A DNA stretch of 64,000 nucleotides from a bacterium (GCA_024711295.1 JANJTB010000021.1:144979-208978); one strand, 5' to 3'; positions 52,850 through 62,021 are shown, numbered from the stretch's first letter. Notes: generated by a model from the letters alone, not told the origin. Translations and numbers: made by a program.

Positions 52850-53338
52850 ATGAGTGAAAGAATATTTAGCAACAGTGATGTTGAACGTATATTAAGAAAT
52901 GCAATTTCCAATAATAATGGCAGCTCTAGTGGAATTACAGAATCTGAACTGTTTAAGATTGCATCAGAATTAGGAATTTCCCGAGACAAAGTGGCAAAAG
53001 CTATTAATGAAGACCATGACCACATTGCATATCTTGAAGCCCGAAAAATGTGGATCAGCAAAAGGCATGGAGAGTTTTATCAACATTTGACAGCTTATTT
53101 TATTGTTAACACCATGTTAGTCGGACTGGATTGGTTCCTTAATGGTCCGGGATTGGAATGGGCTTATTGGCCTGTTTTTGGTTGGGGAATAGGATTAGCT
53201 ATTGACTTTGTTGATTCATTTTTCCCCAATGAAGAAAAAATTGATAAAGGTGCGAAAAAAATGATGAAAAGCAAGAAATGGAAAGACTTATTCGAAAATT
53301 TGGGATTTAGCTTTTTGGAAGGCTTACAGAAAAAGTAG
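52850..53338 (+). CDS. 2TM-domain membrane protein
   Basis: The first 65 residues are soluble and helical, with a segment (ITESELFKIASELGISRDKVAKAI) like the N-terminal region of SHOCT/2TM proteins. A 2TM domain follows at about residues 70-130: KRHGEFYQHLTAYFIVNTMLVGLDWF, then WAYWPVFGWGIGLAIDFVDSFF. The C-terminus is basic. Such 2TM domains occur alone or in front of LytTR or kinase domains in Bacteroidota. The length is 162 residues and the function is unknown. Its 3' end overlaps the convergent histidine kinase gene by 32 bases. Confidence 0.8.
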   Translation: MSERIFSNSDVERILRNAISNNNGSSSGITESELFKIASELGISRDKVAKAINEDHDHIAYLEARKMWISKRHGEFYQHLTAYFIVNTMLVGLDWFLNGPGLEWAYWPVFGWGIGLAIDFVDSFFPNEEKIDKGAKKMMKSKKWKDLFENLGFSFLEGLQKK

Positions 53339-54422
53339 CCCCTACCCCATTTTTGTTGTTTTTAAAGAAAATTTCTGCATTTATAAGTTCAGAATATTTT
53401 TTTACAATAGATAAACCTAAGCCGGTTGAATTCTCTCCTCCGGTTGGTTGATTCGATAGCTTTGAGAATTTCTTGAAAAGTTTTGGCTGCTCTGATTCAT
53501 GAATTCCGGGTCCTTCATCTATAATATCAACAACAACTCTGTTCCCGACATCATATAAGCTAACCTTTACTGTTTTGTGATGCGGTGAGTATTTAATTGC
53601 ATTTGAGATAAAATTATCAAAAATGTTTTTGAATGCACTTAAGTCAGTAATTACTGAACCCTCACTTTCAATATTCATCATAATATTAATATGCTTTCGC
53701 TCTGCCTTAAATCTGTACAATTCAATAAGGTATTTAACAGAATCTATGATATTTACTTTTTGTATATCAACTTTTATCTTTCCCGACTCGATTGAATTCA
53801 AATCAAGTAATTGCTTGATAATATCAATTATTCGGTCACAAGAAATCACAATATCATTAGAGAATTCATAAAGTTCATTTTTTGTTAGTGAATCATCATC
53901 TCTGATTGTCTTGCCCAAGAGCTGAACACTGAATATAGGATTTTTAAGGTCATGAGCTGCAATAGCAAGTATTTCATTTTTCTCTTTATTTAGCATTTCA
54001 AGGTGTTGCTTTTCTAACTCCCATTCATTTTTGTAATTAATCAAACGCAAATGATTTTTTATTCTATTTTGTAAAACATACAAATTGTAAGGATACAATA
54101 CAAAATCAAGTACACAACCATGAAGTTCACTTTCGACAGATGGAATTTGGTCTGGCTTAATAGTAAATAGTATAGGAATATTGCAATTTGTCAGACTGTC
54201 CTGAATTTGAGACTTTAGCTTTTTGAGAAATGTCAAGTCATCGTTATACATAAAATACAACAGTTTATAATCATCATTAATTTGATGAAAATCAAACTCA
54301 GAATAGTTGATTATGGTATAATTAAAACCAATTTCAACAAAAATGCTATTGATTGTATCAATCTCACTTCCATCGAAGTCAACAACAAGAATTTTTAGGC
54401 TTTTTGAATTGTTATCAATCAT
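53307..54422 (-). CDS. Sensor histidine kinase with degenerate receiver-like N-terminus
   Basis: The protein has 371 residues. Residues 9-125 look like a response-regulator receiver (KILVVDFDGSE at the first strand), but the phosphoacceptor strand reads YKLLYFMYNDDL, so the Asp is missing. A short coiled coil leads to the DHp domain with His 157 (AAHDLKNPIFSVQLLG), then a catalytic domain with N box NFISNAIKYSP, G1 DIIDEGPGI and G2 STGLGLSIVKKY. There is no membrane segment, so it is cytoplasmic. It is divergent from the ECF sigma gene, with 153 bases between their starts, which suggests a functional link but does not prove one. Confidence 0.88.
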   Translation of the reverse strand: MIDNNSKSLKILVVDFDGSEIDTINSIFVEIGFNYTIINYSEFDFHQINDDYKLLYFMYNDDLTFLKKLKSQIQDSLTNCNIPILFTIKPDQIPSVESELHGCVLDFVLYPYNLYVLQNRIKNHLRLINYKNEWELEKQHLEMLNKEKNEILAIAAHDLKNPIFSVQLLGKTIRDDDSLTKNELYEFSNDIVISCDRIIDIIKQLLDLNSIESGKIKVDIQKVNIIDSVKYLIELYRFKAERKHINIMMNIESEGSVITDLSAFKNIFDNFISNAIKYSPHHKTVKVSLYDVGNRVVVDIIDEGPGIHESEQPKLFKKFSKLSNQPTGGENSTGLGLSIVKKYSELINAEIFFKNNKNGVGATFSVSLPKS

Positions 54423-54494
54423 AAAATTGACATTTTGAAACTTTTTTTTGTTAAAGACATAAAAATATCAACAAAATTTTAAATTTTTCAATAT

Positions 54495-54509
54495 ATTTTG
54501 TGACAAAAT
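54495..54509. promoter_or_regulatory. Perfect 7-1-7 inverted repeat in the kinase/ECF divergent gap
   Basis: ATTTTGTGACAAAAT is a perfect palindrome around one G, 73 bp from the kinase start and 67 bp from the ECF start. A near-identical 15-mer lies at 15689-15703. It may be an operator. Confidence 0.3.
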
Positions 54510-54575
54510 CAATATTCAACTGTCTATATAAATATAAAGATTGCTCAGTTGAAAAAAGTTATTTGAAATTGAAAA

Positions 54576-55142
54576 ATGGCTGATAAATTAAATCAAAAAA
54601 GCGACATTGAATTATGCAAAATGCTTAGTAGTGATAAAAAAACTGCTAAGTTGGCTTTTGATGAAATTTATCAAAGATATTCTCAAAGAGTTTATACTTA
54701 TTGCAAAAAGTATGTAAATAATCAGGACCTCGCTGATGATATATTTCAGGAGGTATTTCTTCAATTATATACTTCAAGCAGTAAGGGTATTGAAATTAAG
54801 AATCTTAGTCCTTTTTTACTCACAATTGCTCGAAATAAATGTTTTAACGAAAACAGCAGATTATCAAATAATACAACATCCATCGAGGATTTTGATATTG
54901 GATTTACTGACAGGAATTACCTCGAGAATGAAGAAATAAGCAATATTGTCAATCTTGCAATAAATGCATTACCCGAACAATATCGCGAAGTAATAATCAT
55001 GAAAGAACACTTGGATATGTCATATCAGGAAATTGCAGATGCAACAAACCAGGCACTTTCAAATGTTAGGATAAAAATATACAGAGCTAAAGAAAAACTA
55101 AGAGAAATTCTCGAACCATATCTGAATGATATTAGAGATTAA
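54576..55142 (+). CDS. ECF RNA polymerase sigma factor
   Basis: This 188-residue sigma-70-family factor has only regions 2 and 4. Region 2 covers about residues 22-95 (AFDEIYQRYSQRVYTYCKKY, DLADDIFQEVFLQLY, and PFLLTIARNKCFN). Region 4 covers about 125-185 (ALPEQYREVIIMKEHLDMSYQEIADA, NVRIKIYRAKEKLREIL) with the helix-turn-helix. The gene downstream encodes a membrane protein with an anti-sigma-like head, 38 bases away on the same strand, so the pair should be a sigma/anti-sigma module. Its regulon may include the operon itself. Confidence 0.93.
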   Translation: MADKLNQKSDIELCKMLSSDKKTAKLAFDEIYQRYSQRVYTYCKKYVNNQDLADDIFQEVFLQLYTSSSKGIEIKNLSPFLLTIARNKCFNENSRLSNNTTSIEDFDIGFTDRNYLENEEISNIVNLAINALPEQYREVIIMKEHLDMSYQEIADATNQALSNVRIKIYRAKEKLREILEPYLNDIRD

Positions 55143-55180
55143 CCAGATGATTAAGAAAATTAAATAAATGGTAAATTAAA

Positions 55181-56455
55181 ATGTACGAAGAAACTGAATA
55201 CTTATCGTCCTCGGAGCAATTAGTGGCCTTCCTTGATGGTGAACTTACACAGGAAGAAACCACTACATTGTTTTACGAGTTAGCCAATAATCCTGAACTA
55301 CAGGAGCAAATGCGTCAGCATGTTCAACTTAAAAATTCTTTTAAGAATACCTTGGTTACTCCACCACCCGCACTTAAAGAAAACATTTTAGCAAGTGCAG
55401 GATTAATTGAAAAAACACAATTGATTGGCTCAAATGCTAACAGAGTTGCTGCACTATTAATTGGTTTCTTTTTTAATAAATTTACTATGGCGCTTACTTC
55501 TCTCCTTTTAATTGCAGGGTTCGGTTATTATTTTTACAGCAATAATCATACATCACCCGAAATCGCAAATGAAATTCCATTAGTCAGTTCTGTTTCAGTT
55601 GATTCTGATTTCGATCATTCGGCAACATCAGATAGTTTTTCAAACAATGTAAGTTCTGACAATAATGATCCTAAAAATAACAGATCAGGTATTGAACAAA
55701 TAGCAAGCGTCAGCAAAACAAAAAAATACAGACAAGGAAAATTTACATCTAACGCTGATGATATTACAATGCTAAACTCGAAAAATAGCTCTGAAGTATT
55801 TGATCAAGTCAGTACAAATCATGAAAATTATGATAAAATGAAAGAGGTAAATCCTTCATTAAGTCATAATTTTAATGATTTTAAGTTTGGTCCTAACAGC
55901 TACTCAAGACCAGATTTCAGACGTATCAAGCCAGTCAACTTACTGCCTGGAATCATTGATAACCTTAGTGTCTTTTTCAGAATGTATGGAGCAAATTCAT
56001 ATCCTGATTTTAATTTAGCAAATGAATCCAGACCGATTGTGAACAATATTTTGTTAGGTTTCAGACACAACTTAAATCAGAATCATGCTATTAGTTTGGT
56101 CGGCGGTGTAGAGAATTTTTTGATGACATTTGATAAAAATGAAAATGGAATTATTTACAGGTACAATCAAAGCTGGAATGGAGGTTGGTTAGGTTTAGGA
56201 TATCATTATACCCCCGGAGAAATAAATTCAATATCTATGGTGCCTGAGTTAAATATTATGGCAGGAGCAACAGCAACCGGACCGATATTTAGAGCCGGTG
56301 CCGGACTTAATTACTATATAACAGACAAATTTTATTTAAATGGCGGGTTAGAGTATGTTTTATTAACATACAACGAATCACAGTTCAGCTCAAATACAAA
56401 GTGGTTTACTACAAATAAATTTGGTTATACTATAGGTTTTGGAATAGGATTTTGA
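55181..56455 (+). CDS. Dma-like anti-sigma protein with C-terminal beta-barrel-like domain
   Basis: The 424-residue chain joins four parts. Residues 1-75 resemble the head of ECF anti-sigma factors (EQLVAFLDGELTQEETTTL, ELANNPELQEQMRQH). A single helix spans about 101-118 (FTMALTSLLLIAGFGYYFYS). Residues 120-255 are an Asn/Ser/Asp-rich, probably disordered linker. Residues 258-424 have alternating strands, glycines and aromatics and finish in a terminal aromatic strand (FGYTIGFGIGF), as outer-membrane barrels do, with a size suiting eight strands. This matches the dual membrane-spanning anti-sigma (Dma) architecture reported in Bacteroides. There is no signal peptide, as expected for a cytoplasmic head. 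It lies between the ECF sigma gene and a lipoprotein gene whose start overlaps its stop. Confidence 0.8.
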   Translation: MYEETEYLSSSEQLVAFLDGELTQEETTTLFYELANNPELQEQMRQHVQLKNSFKNTLVTPPPALKENILASAGLIEKTQLIGSNANRVAALLIGFFFNKFTMALTSLLLIAGFGYYFYSNNHTSPEIANEIPLVSSVSVDSDFDHSATSDSFSNNVSSDNNDPKNNRSGIEQIASVSKTKKYRQGKFTSNADDITMLNSKNSSEVFDQVSTNHENYDKMKEVNPSLSHNFNDFKFGPNSYSRPDFRRIKPVNLLPGIIDNLSVFFRMYGANSYPDFNLANESRPIVNNILLGFRHNLNQNHAISLVGGVENFLMTFDKNENGIIYRYNQSWNGGWLGLGYHYTPGEINSISMVPELNIMAGATATGPIFRAGAGLNYYITDKFYLNGGLEYVLLTYNESQFSSNTKWFTTNKFGYTIGFGIGF

Positions 56456-57213
56456 TGAAATTGTTGTTTATTATATTAATTTCAGTAATTTTACTTTCAT
56501 CTTGCAAAGATCCATCAAGCTTGGATGCAACAAGAGAGAAAATCAAAATTTACGACCCTAATGATTTACCTGCTGTTTTCAAAGTTATTCCGGATACCAT
56601 TGACTTGGGTATTATTCACCCAGGTAAATTATACTCAGGTAACTTCTCTATTGAAAACATAAGCAACAATATTGTTAAAATTGAATCCATATCAGCAACA
56701 ATAAATAAGAATCAATATTTGTTTGGAGACAATACCATAATTAATTTAAACAAGAAAGGCGAGCAAGGAGCATCTAGAATAGTCAACTATTCATTCATAT
56801 CAGATAAACCGGGCAATTTTGATGATATTATTAATTGGGATTCATACAAAAATCCCAAAACTCCCTTAATTACAAAAGTAGCTTCGGTTTGGGCTGAAGA
56901 TATTCAGTTCAACAATACAAAAGTCGGTGAGTTTGATTTAAAGATATTGAAAATAAACAATAATTCTGATGTTGAAGTTAGCATAACTGATTTTTTGATT
57001 TCAGACCCCGACGGAGTAATTATTAATGAGCCGCAAGTGTCTATACCCTTAATAATTAAACCCAACTCAGTTACAAGTGATATATTTTTAACATTCAGAC
57101 CAAAAGATACTAAAGAATATAACAGTAAAATTACAATCAAAGCAATTTACCCTGATAATTCAAAACATTATACTGACGAGATAATTAACATTGTGGGCCG
57201 TGGGAGGAATTAA
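56455..57213 (+). CDS. Lipoprotein with two Ig/ASH-like domains
   Basis: A lipobox (LLSSC, Cys at about residue 16-17) follows a short signal peptide. The mature part has two tandem beta-sandwich-like halves: VIPDTIDLGIIHPGKLYSGNFSIENIS and VGEFDLKILKINNNSDVEVSITDF, each like the ASH/DUF1573 group. The ATG at 56455 overlaps the stop of the Dma-like gene (TGATG), so translation is coupled; the TTG just before it is less likely. The length is 252 residues. It is the third gene of the sigma/anti-sigma operon and could be an accessory to the barrel domain. That role is inference. Confidence 0.75.
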   Translation: MKLLFIILISVILLSSCKDPSSLDATREKIKIYDPNDLPAVFKVIPDTIDLGIIHPGKLYSGNFSIENISNNIVKIESISATINKNQYLFGDNTIINLNKKGEQGASRIVNYSFISDKPGNFDDIINWDSYKNPKTPLITKVASVWAEDIQFNNTKVGEFDLKILKINNNSDVEVSITDFLISDPDGVIINEPQVSIPLIIKPNSVTSDIFLTFRPKDTKEYNSKITIKAIYPDNSKHYTDEIINIVGRGRN

Positions 57214-57246
57214 TCCCCAAAAAATCTCCTGCGGGATTGGAGGATG

Positions 57247-57280
57247 GAGGTTGCAAATCTATGCAACCTCTTTTTTTTTT
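57247..57280 (+). terminator. Intrinsic terminator of the sigma-Dma-lipoprotein operon
   Basis: GAGGTTGCA and TGCAACCTC form a perfect 9-bp stem with a six-base loop followed by ten T. The T run overlaps the stop of the convergent TPR gene. Confidence 0.92.
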
Positions 57281-59021
57281 ATCTAATTATAATTCTATTT
57301 TGTTCATCTTTTGATGCCTTGTTAAGTATCAACTTTTTATAATAATATGCATCATATAAATAAGGATCATATTCTATTGCTTTATTAAAATATTTGATTG
57401 CATCATAGTGGTTATTGATGTATTCATACAAAAAAAGCCCATACTTAAAATGTGCCATTGCTCTTTGCATTTCATCATCAAAAATCAAACGTATTTGAGC
57501 AGAATTTAAGTCCTCAACATGTGTATAATCATTCAATAATGATATTATTACCTTGATATCAAGTGTGTTGTAATTCATATTGTATGCTTTAGTAAAATCC
57601 TTGAGAGCCTCTGAGTATTTACGTTGTTTCATCAAAAATAATCCCCTTTTGTAATAACATTCAGGATCATCAATAAATTCAACCGCTTTATCAAACTTTA
57701 GTGAAGCTTTTAGAAAATCATGAGTCAATAAGTAGATTTCACCAAGTAACAAAAATGTTTCGTATCGGCCACTAACTGATTTTTCTAGTTCTAAAGCAGC
57801 AACCAACAAACTGTCATATAGAGTACTAACATCAACTACCTGAGGAATATTCATCCGCTGTTTCATTTCGTCAAACACTTGCATCAAATAGCTAACTGAA
57901 TTGCTTGAATTTAGCTTATCTGCATCTAAGTAAATTGTTATACTAGTTTGCTTGTTGGAAGCGATTGCTCGTGCTTCTTTATATAGTTCGAAACAGTTCT
58001 TAACTTTTAGCAAAAAAGCATCTTCATGAACAGGCTCCTTATTCAAAATTTCTTTAGTTATTTGTAATGATGAATTATAGTTTTTATTACCATAATGGCA
58101 TAATGCAATAGAGAATAACAACTCTTTTCTTGAGGAATCAGCAGCAAGTGCGATATTGAAGTTAGTTAATGCATCATAAAAAGAATTCTCGTAATAACTT
58201 GTATAAGCTTTGTCAATAATCCCATCTAAATATCCGGGGTTGATTCTCTTCCAAATATTCAAATCATCATTAATCGAACTTACATCTTTGATTTTGGACA
58301 ATTCTTTAGCCCTTGCCCTGAAAATATAAGCTTCAATAAAATCATTTTTAATACTTATTGCTCGACTAAAATCATTTACCGCCTGTTCAGACATATAATT
58401 ATATAATTTACATAATCCCCTATAATAGTATGCAGAGTCGTAATCGGGGTACTCAGAAATAAGTTTGTCAAAATCTTCAATTGTTGCAGCATGACTTTTA
58501 AAATGGATGTGTAGCTTGATAGACTTTAGTAAAAATTCTCTTTTACTTAAAGTCAACGATGCTAATTTTTTATAATTTTGAGAAGCTGAGGACATTAGTC
58601 CCATTTTCTCGAAACACAATGCTGAGTATAGGATGGCTTCGAGGTGCTCAGGGTTGCTTTCAATTACTTTTTCAAAATCTCTTAATGCATTAGTAAAATA
58701 GCCGGAATTGTATTTAATCACTCCTAATCTATAAAATGCCAGGATTAAGTCTTTTTTGTAAAAAACTGCTTTATTAAGATAAAAAATCGCTGAATCAATC
58801 ATGCTCAACTTTTCATACGAGGCACCAAGTCCATAAAGTGCCAAGTAATTATCAGGATTAGCTCTCAATACATCTAAAAAGGTTCCCACAGATTGTTTGT
58901 ATTTTCCACTTGCAAACTGATTGTTTCCTTCAACAATTCTATCATAAGGAGATTCATTGCTAAAGGCATTTTCTAAGTTTATAAATAGTATAATTAATAT
59001 AATTACTTTACATAAATCCAT
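57279..59021 (-). CDS. Exported TPR-repeat protein
   Basis: A signal peptide (hydrophobic residues about 4-20, then ENAFS) is followed by about a dozen tetratricopeptide repeats over the 580 residues. Clear units include YLALYGLGASYEKLSMIDSA, LAFYRLGVIKYNSGYFTNAL, AYYYRGLCKLYNYMSEQAV and CYYKRGLFLMKQRKYSEAL. TPR scaffolds hold protein complexes; no enzyme domain is seen. It is expected in the periplasm or at the outer membrane. It lies 77 bases downstream of the TPR histidine kinase on the same strand and may belong to that signalling unit. Confidence 0.85.
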   Translation of the reverse strand: MDLCKVIILIILFINLENAFSNESPYDRIVEGNNQFASGKYKQSVGTFLDVLRANPDNYLALYGLGASYEKLSMIDSAIFYLNKAVFYKKDLILAFYRLGVIKYNSGYFTNALRDFEKVIESNPEHLEAILYSALCFEKMGLMSSASQNYKKLASLTLSKREFLLKSIKLHIHFKSHAATIEDFDKLISEYPDYDSAYYYRGLCKLYNYMSEQAVNDFSRAISIKNDFIEAYIFRARAKELSKIKDVSSINDDLNIWKRINPGYLDGIIDKAYTSYYENSFYDALTNFNIALAADSSRKELLFSIALCHYGNKNYNSSLQITKEILNKEPVHEDAFLLKVKNCFELYKEARAIASNKQTSITIYLDADKLNSSNSVSYLMQVFDEMKQRMNIPQVVDVSTLYDSLLVAALELEKSVSGRYETFLLLGEIYLLTHDFLKASLKFDKAVEFIDDPECYYKRGLFLMKQRKYSEALKDFTKAYNMNYNTLDIKVIISLLNDYTHVEDLNSAQIRLIFDDEMQRAMAHFKYGLFLYEYINNHYDAIKYFNKAIEYDPYLYDAYYYKKLILNKASKDEQNRIIIR

Positions 59022-59098
59022 AATTTTAATATGAAATATTTTTTACACACTGGAACTATTCAAATATAATTATTTCTATGTAATTATAATACAAATTA

Positions 59099-61030
59099 TT
59101 AATTGCTGATTTGAAATTTCAATACCACCTTTGTCATATTATTGGGTATTGTTTCAAATATTAACTTTGCATTATGTATTTCAGCTAATTGAGATACTAT
59201 TGACAATCCTAAGCCATTTCCTGATTCATTTGCAGTTCCAATACCGGACTTAAATGAAGTCTTGTTGGCTACCTTTTCAATTACTTCTTTAGGAATGCCC
59301 TTGCCTTTATCTTCAATTGAAAGAAATAAATAGCTATCATCATTATATAATTCTATCGTAATATTCTCATTTTTAGGACTATATTTTATAGCATTTGTCA
59401 ATAAATTTCTGAATATTATTCTAACAATATTCTCATCAAGCAGTTGTATTCTGTTGCTCTTAAAATTAGTTATTACACCGATTCCTTTATTATGCAATGT
59501 ATCGCTTAGTAGCTCAATCTCACCTTTTATCAGGCTCGAAATATCAACCTCGGACAAATCGCAGGTAATATGTCCCAAATTTATTTTCGACCAACTCAAT
59601 AAATTATCAAGAAGCAAATAAAGTTTGTTGCTTGATACTCCTAGAGACTCCAAATACTTGTGTTTAGATTCATCATCCAGTTTATCATATCTTATATTTA
59701 TAACATCAAGCATTTGCTTAAGTGATGCAACCGGACTTCGCAAGTCATGTGATATGATTGCAAAAAGGCTATCTTTGGTTTTATTTAATTCAGCCAAAAC
59801 TTCTGATATTTTTTGTCTCTCTTTGAACCTTTTATAATAATAGATTGATGTGAATAAAATTGTCAGAATTACAATCGAAGCAATAATTATGATAAATGAT
59901 TGCCTTTTTGATTGTTCAAGCTGCTTATTAAGATATTTCTTTTCCAAAATTATTCTATCGTTAACTAGGGAAATCACACGAGGGTCGCTTTGAATAAAAT
60001 TATCCCACATCTCATGATATTTTTCGTAATATGATAGTGCAGATTTGTAATTACCAATACTTTTTTCGTATTCATAGATTGTTAGATAATGATAGAAAAT
60101 TCTGTAATTACTCTGATTCCCCCAAATTTCAGATCCAACTGTATCCTTTAGAGACAAGTTAGCAAAATATGCTGCACTATCCATCATATTTTTTAATTTA
60201 TAATAAGTTACGAAATCACATTTAAAATTATGTGTATCAAAGTATTTTTTTTCGATAACTCTTTGGAATGTAACAATAATCAATTCATGCAATTTTTTTT
60301 CAAAAGACTTATCAATTCTATAATTCTCAAAAAGATAATTAAGAATTGTATATCCAAACAATTTATGGTGAAGTCTATCATCATTCAGCTGATTTAAATT
60401 ATCAATTGCCAGATTAAAATAGTTGAGGGCTGAATTCATTGACTTATTTAAACTCTTAACCCCTTTGTTCCAATTTCCTGAAGCTTTCACGAACAAATCA
60501 TCAGATTGTAAGCTTGCTTCGTAGCCTTTTTGATAATAAAAATCCACAAAATTTTGTTTGCCTTTTCTAATTCCTATATGTAAGCTGTTGTTAACTGCTA
60601 TGAACAAGTTAGCATGTGCTATACCGGAATAGTCTTTTACTTCTTCAAACATATCCAGTGCCTTAAAAAAATAAGTAGATGCTGAGTCTGATTGGTAATT
60701 GTCAATATAATAAGTACCTTTATTAAGATAAAACTGTCCAATATTCTTTGGATTCCCGTATTTTAATACCAATGTTTCGTACTTATCAAAGAAATGTAAT
60801 ATTAATTTTGGCTTATAATTAAGATTTACCAGATGATATAAATGATCGAAATAATCCTCAATAACATGAATTTTCTTGTTGATAGTCATCTGGCTTGACT
60901 CAACGCTTGAAATCAAATTTTCAGGATTAATCGGATAAAGGAACTCTGACTTAGCTTTTACAGATATTAAGAGTAATAATAATATGATTAATGAGCGTAT
61001 TACCATGAAATCGTTTTTTTTTAAATCCAT
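59099..61030 (-). CDS. Membrane sensor histidine kinase with periplasmic TPR region
   Basis: The protein has 643 residues. A signal or first helix (about 9-27) leads to a long helical, TPR-like extracytoplasmic region (about 90-360), a membrane helix at about 380-400 (FIIIIASIVILTILFTSIYY), and a cytoplasmic kinase. The phosphoacceptor is His 428 (IISHDLRSPVASLKQ); the catalytic domain shows NLLTNAIKYSP, IEDKGKGIP and GNGLGLSIVSQ. Its ATG overlaps the stop of the LytTR regulator gene (TAATG), which makes a coupled two-component pair. This TPR-kinase with LytTR regulator is a common Bacteroidota arrangement. Confidence 0.9.
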   Translation of the reverse strand: MDLKKNDFMVIRSLIILLLLLISVKAKSEFLYPINPENLISSVESSQMTINKKIHVIEDYFDHLYHLVNLNYKPKLILHFFDKYETLVLKYGNPKNIGQFYLNKGTYYIDNYQSDSASTYFFKALDMFEEVKDYSGIAHANLFIAVNNSLHIGIRKGKQNFVDFYYQKGYEASLQSDDLFVKASGNWNKGVKSLNKSMNSALNYFNLAIDNLNQLNDDRLHHKLFGYTILNYLFENYRIDKSFEKKLHELIIVTFQRVIEKKYFDTHNFKCDFVTYYKLKNMMDSAAYFANLSLKDTVGSEIWGNQSNYRIFYHYLTIYEYEKSIGNYKSALSYYEKYHEMWDNFIQSDPRVISLVNDRIILEKKYLNKQLEQSKRQSFIIIIASIVILTILFTSIYYYKRFKERQKISEVLAELNKTKDSLFAIISHDLRSPVASLKQMLDVINIRYDKLDDESKHKYLESLGVSSNKLYLLLDNLLSWSKINLGHITCDLSEVDISSLIKGEIELLSDTLHNKGIGVITNFKSNRIQLLDENIVRIIFRNLLTNAIKYSPKNENITIELYNDDSYLFLSIEDKGKGIPKEVIEKVANKTSFKSGIGTANESGNGLGLSIVSQLAEIHNAKLIFETIPNNMTKVVLKFQISN

Positions 61031-61785
61031 TAACCAATTAGTAAATAATTACCAAGCTTTTCATTAATGATACTGCGTTTTGAGTCAGGTATTCTAATTT
61101 CGACTCCGTCACTCATAACTATTGCTTGTTGATGTCCTTTTTTGTATTTGGTAATGTGATTGATGTTAACCAAATGGCTGTTGTGAACTCTGCAAAATCC
61201 AATTTCATCAAGAATATTCTCATAATACTGTATGTTTCTTGATATCAACAATGTTTCATTACCCTCAAAATGAAATAATGAGTAATTTTGTTGTGCTTCA
61301 ATTCTGATAATTGATTTAATCTGGAATATTTCATTTCCGGAATTAGTTTTAAGCAAAATCTTATCAAATTTCTTATTAATCGCACTTTCTACAACATTCA
61401 AATGTTCTTTTAGATTGTCAGTACTATTATAAGAGCCAATTCTTGAAAAAACTTCTTCCAGCATTTCCTGATTAATTGGTTTGACTAAATAATGCAAGGC
61501 AGATAATTCAAATGCCTTGAGTGCATACTCAATATAAGATGTAGTAAATACTAATTTGTAATCTTTGTATTGAACATTGTTAATAACGTCAAGACCGGTA
61601 CCATCAGGTAGCATAATATCCATGAATACCAAGTCAGGTCTTGACTTGTCAATTAATTTCACAGCACTCTCAACATCAGAAGCTATTCCGACAATTCTTG
61701 ATTTACCAGCAAATAACTCCAATAACAAAACTAATGAATCGGACAAACTCTTTTCGTCTTCTACAATTACTATATTTATTAACAC
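61030..61785 (-). CDS. LytTR-family response regulator
   Basis: The receiver domain (residues 1-120) has INIVIVEDE, phosphoacceptor Asp 56 (LVFMDIMLPDGTG), TTSYIEY and the conserved Lys in HYLVKPI. The LytTR DNA-binding domain (about 145-250) shows IIRIEAQQNYSLFHFEGNE, FCRVHNSHLVNINHITKYKKG and ISDSKR-like VEIRIPDSKRSI. The length is 251 residues. The start is a GTG at 61783-61785. It precedes its cognate kinase with a one-base overlap. Confidence 0.92.
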   Translation of the reverse strand: MLINIVIVEDEKSLSDSLVLLLELFAGKSRIVGIASDVESAVKLIDKSRPDLVFMDIMLPDGTGLDVINNVQYKDYKLVFTTSYIEYALKAFELSALHYLVKPINQEMLEEVFSRIGSYNSTDNLKEHLNVVESAINKKFDKILLKTNSGNEIFQIKSIIRIEAQQNYSLFHFEGNETLLISRNIQYYENILDEIGFCRVHNSHLVNINHITKYKKGHQQAIVMSDGVEIRIPDSKRSIINEKLGNYLLIG

Positions 61786-61933
61786 CTACAAAACCCTTTT
61801 TCGTTAATGACTGATAACAGTTACTGCATATAAGCCAAAAAATCAGGTAAAACTCACAGAGCGAAAAGCAAAATTACAACATTTTCGTATTAATAAAAAA
61901 TTATAATTGTATTTGAATTTGTTTTTTTTATAA

Positions 61934-61961
61934 TTGTTTTAATAAAAATAGCTTAAATTTG
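61934..61961 (+). promoter_or_regulatory. Possible Bacteroidota-type promoter
   Basis: TTG (61934-61936) and TAAATTTG (61954-61961, an exact TAnnTTTG) are 17 bp apart. It points away from the LytTR gene into the gap, towards the very short frame at 62022. Confidence 0.35.
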
Positions 61962-62021
61962 TGTAAGTTATCAAATAATTAAACAACTTACAGAAATATT
62001 TATTAGAGAGAAAAATACCTC

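Noticed and set aside
53307..53338. Frameshift at the overlapping ends of the 2TM and kinase genes
   Set aside because: Both reading frames are intact to normal-looking ends; a 32-base convergent overlap is acceptable in compact genomes.
55181..56455. Simple OmpA/porin-like outer-membrane protein
   Set aside because: There is no signal peptide; the N-terminus is anti-sigma-like and an internal helix follows, directly after an ECF sigma gene.
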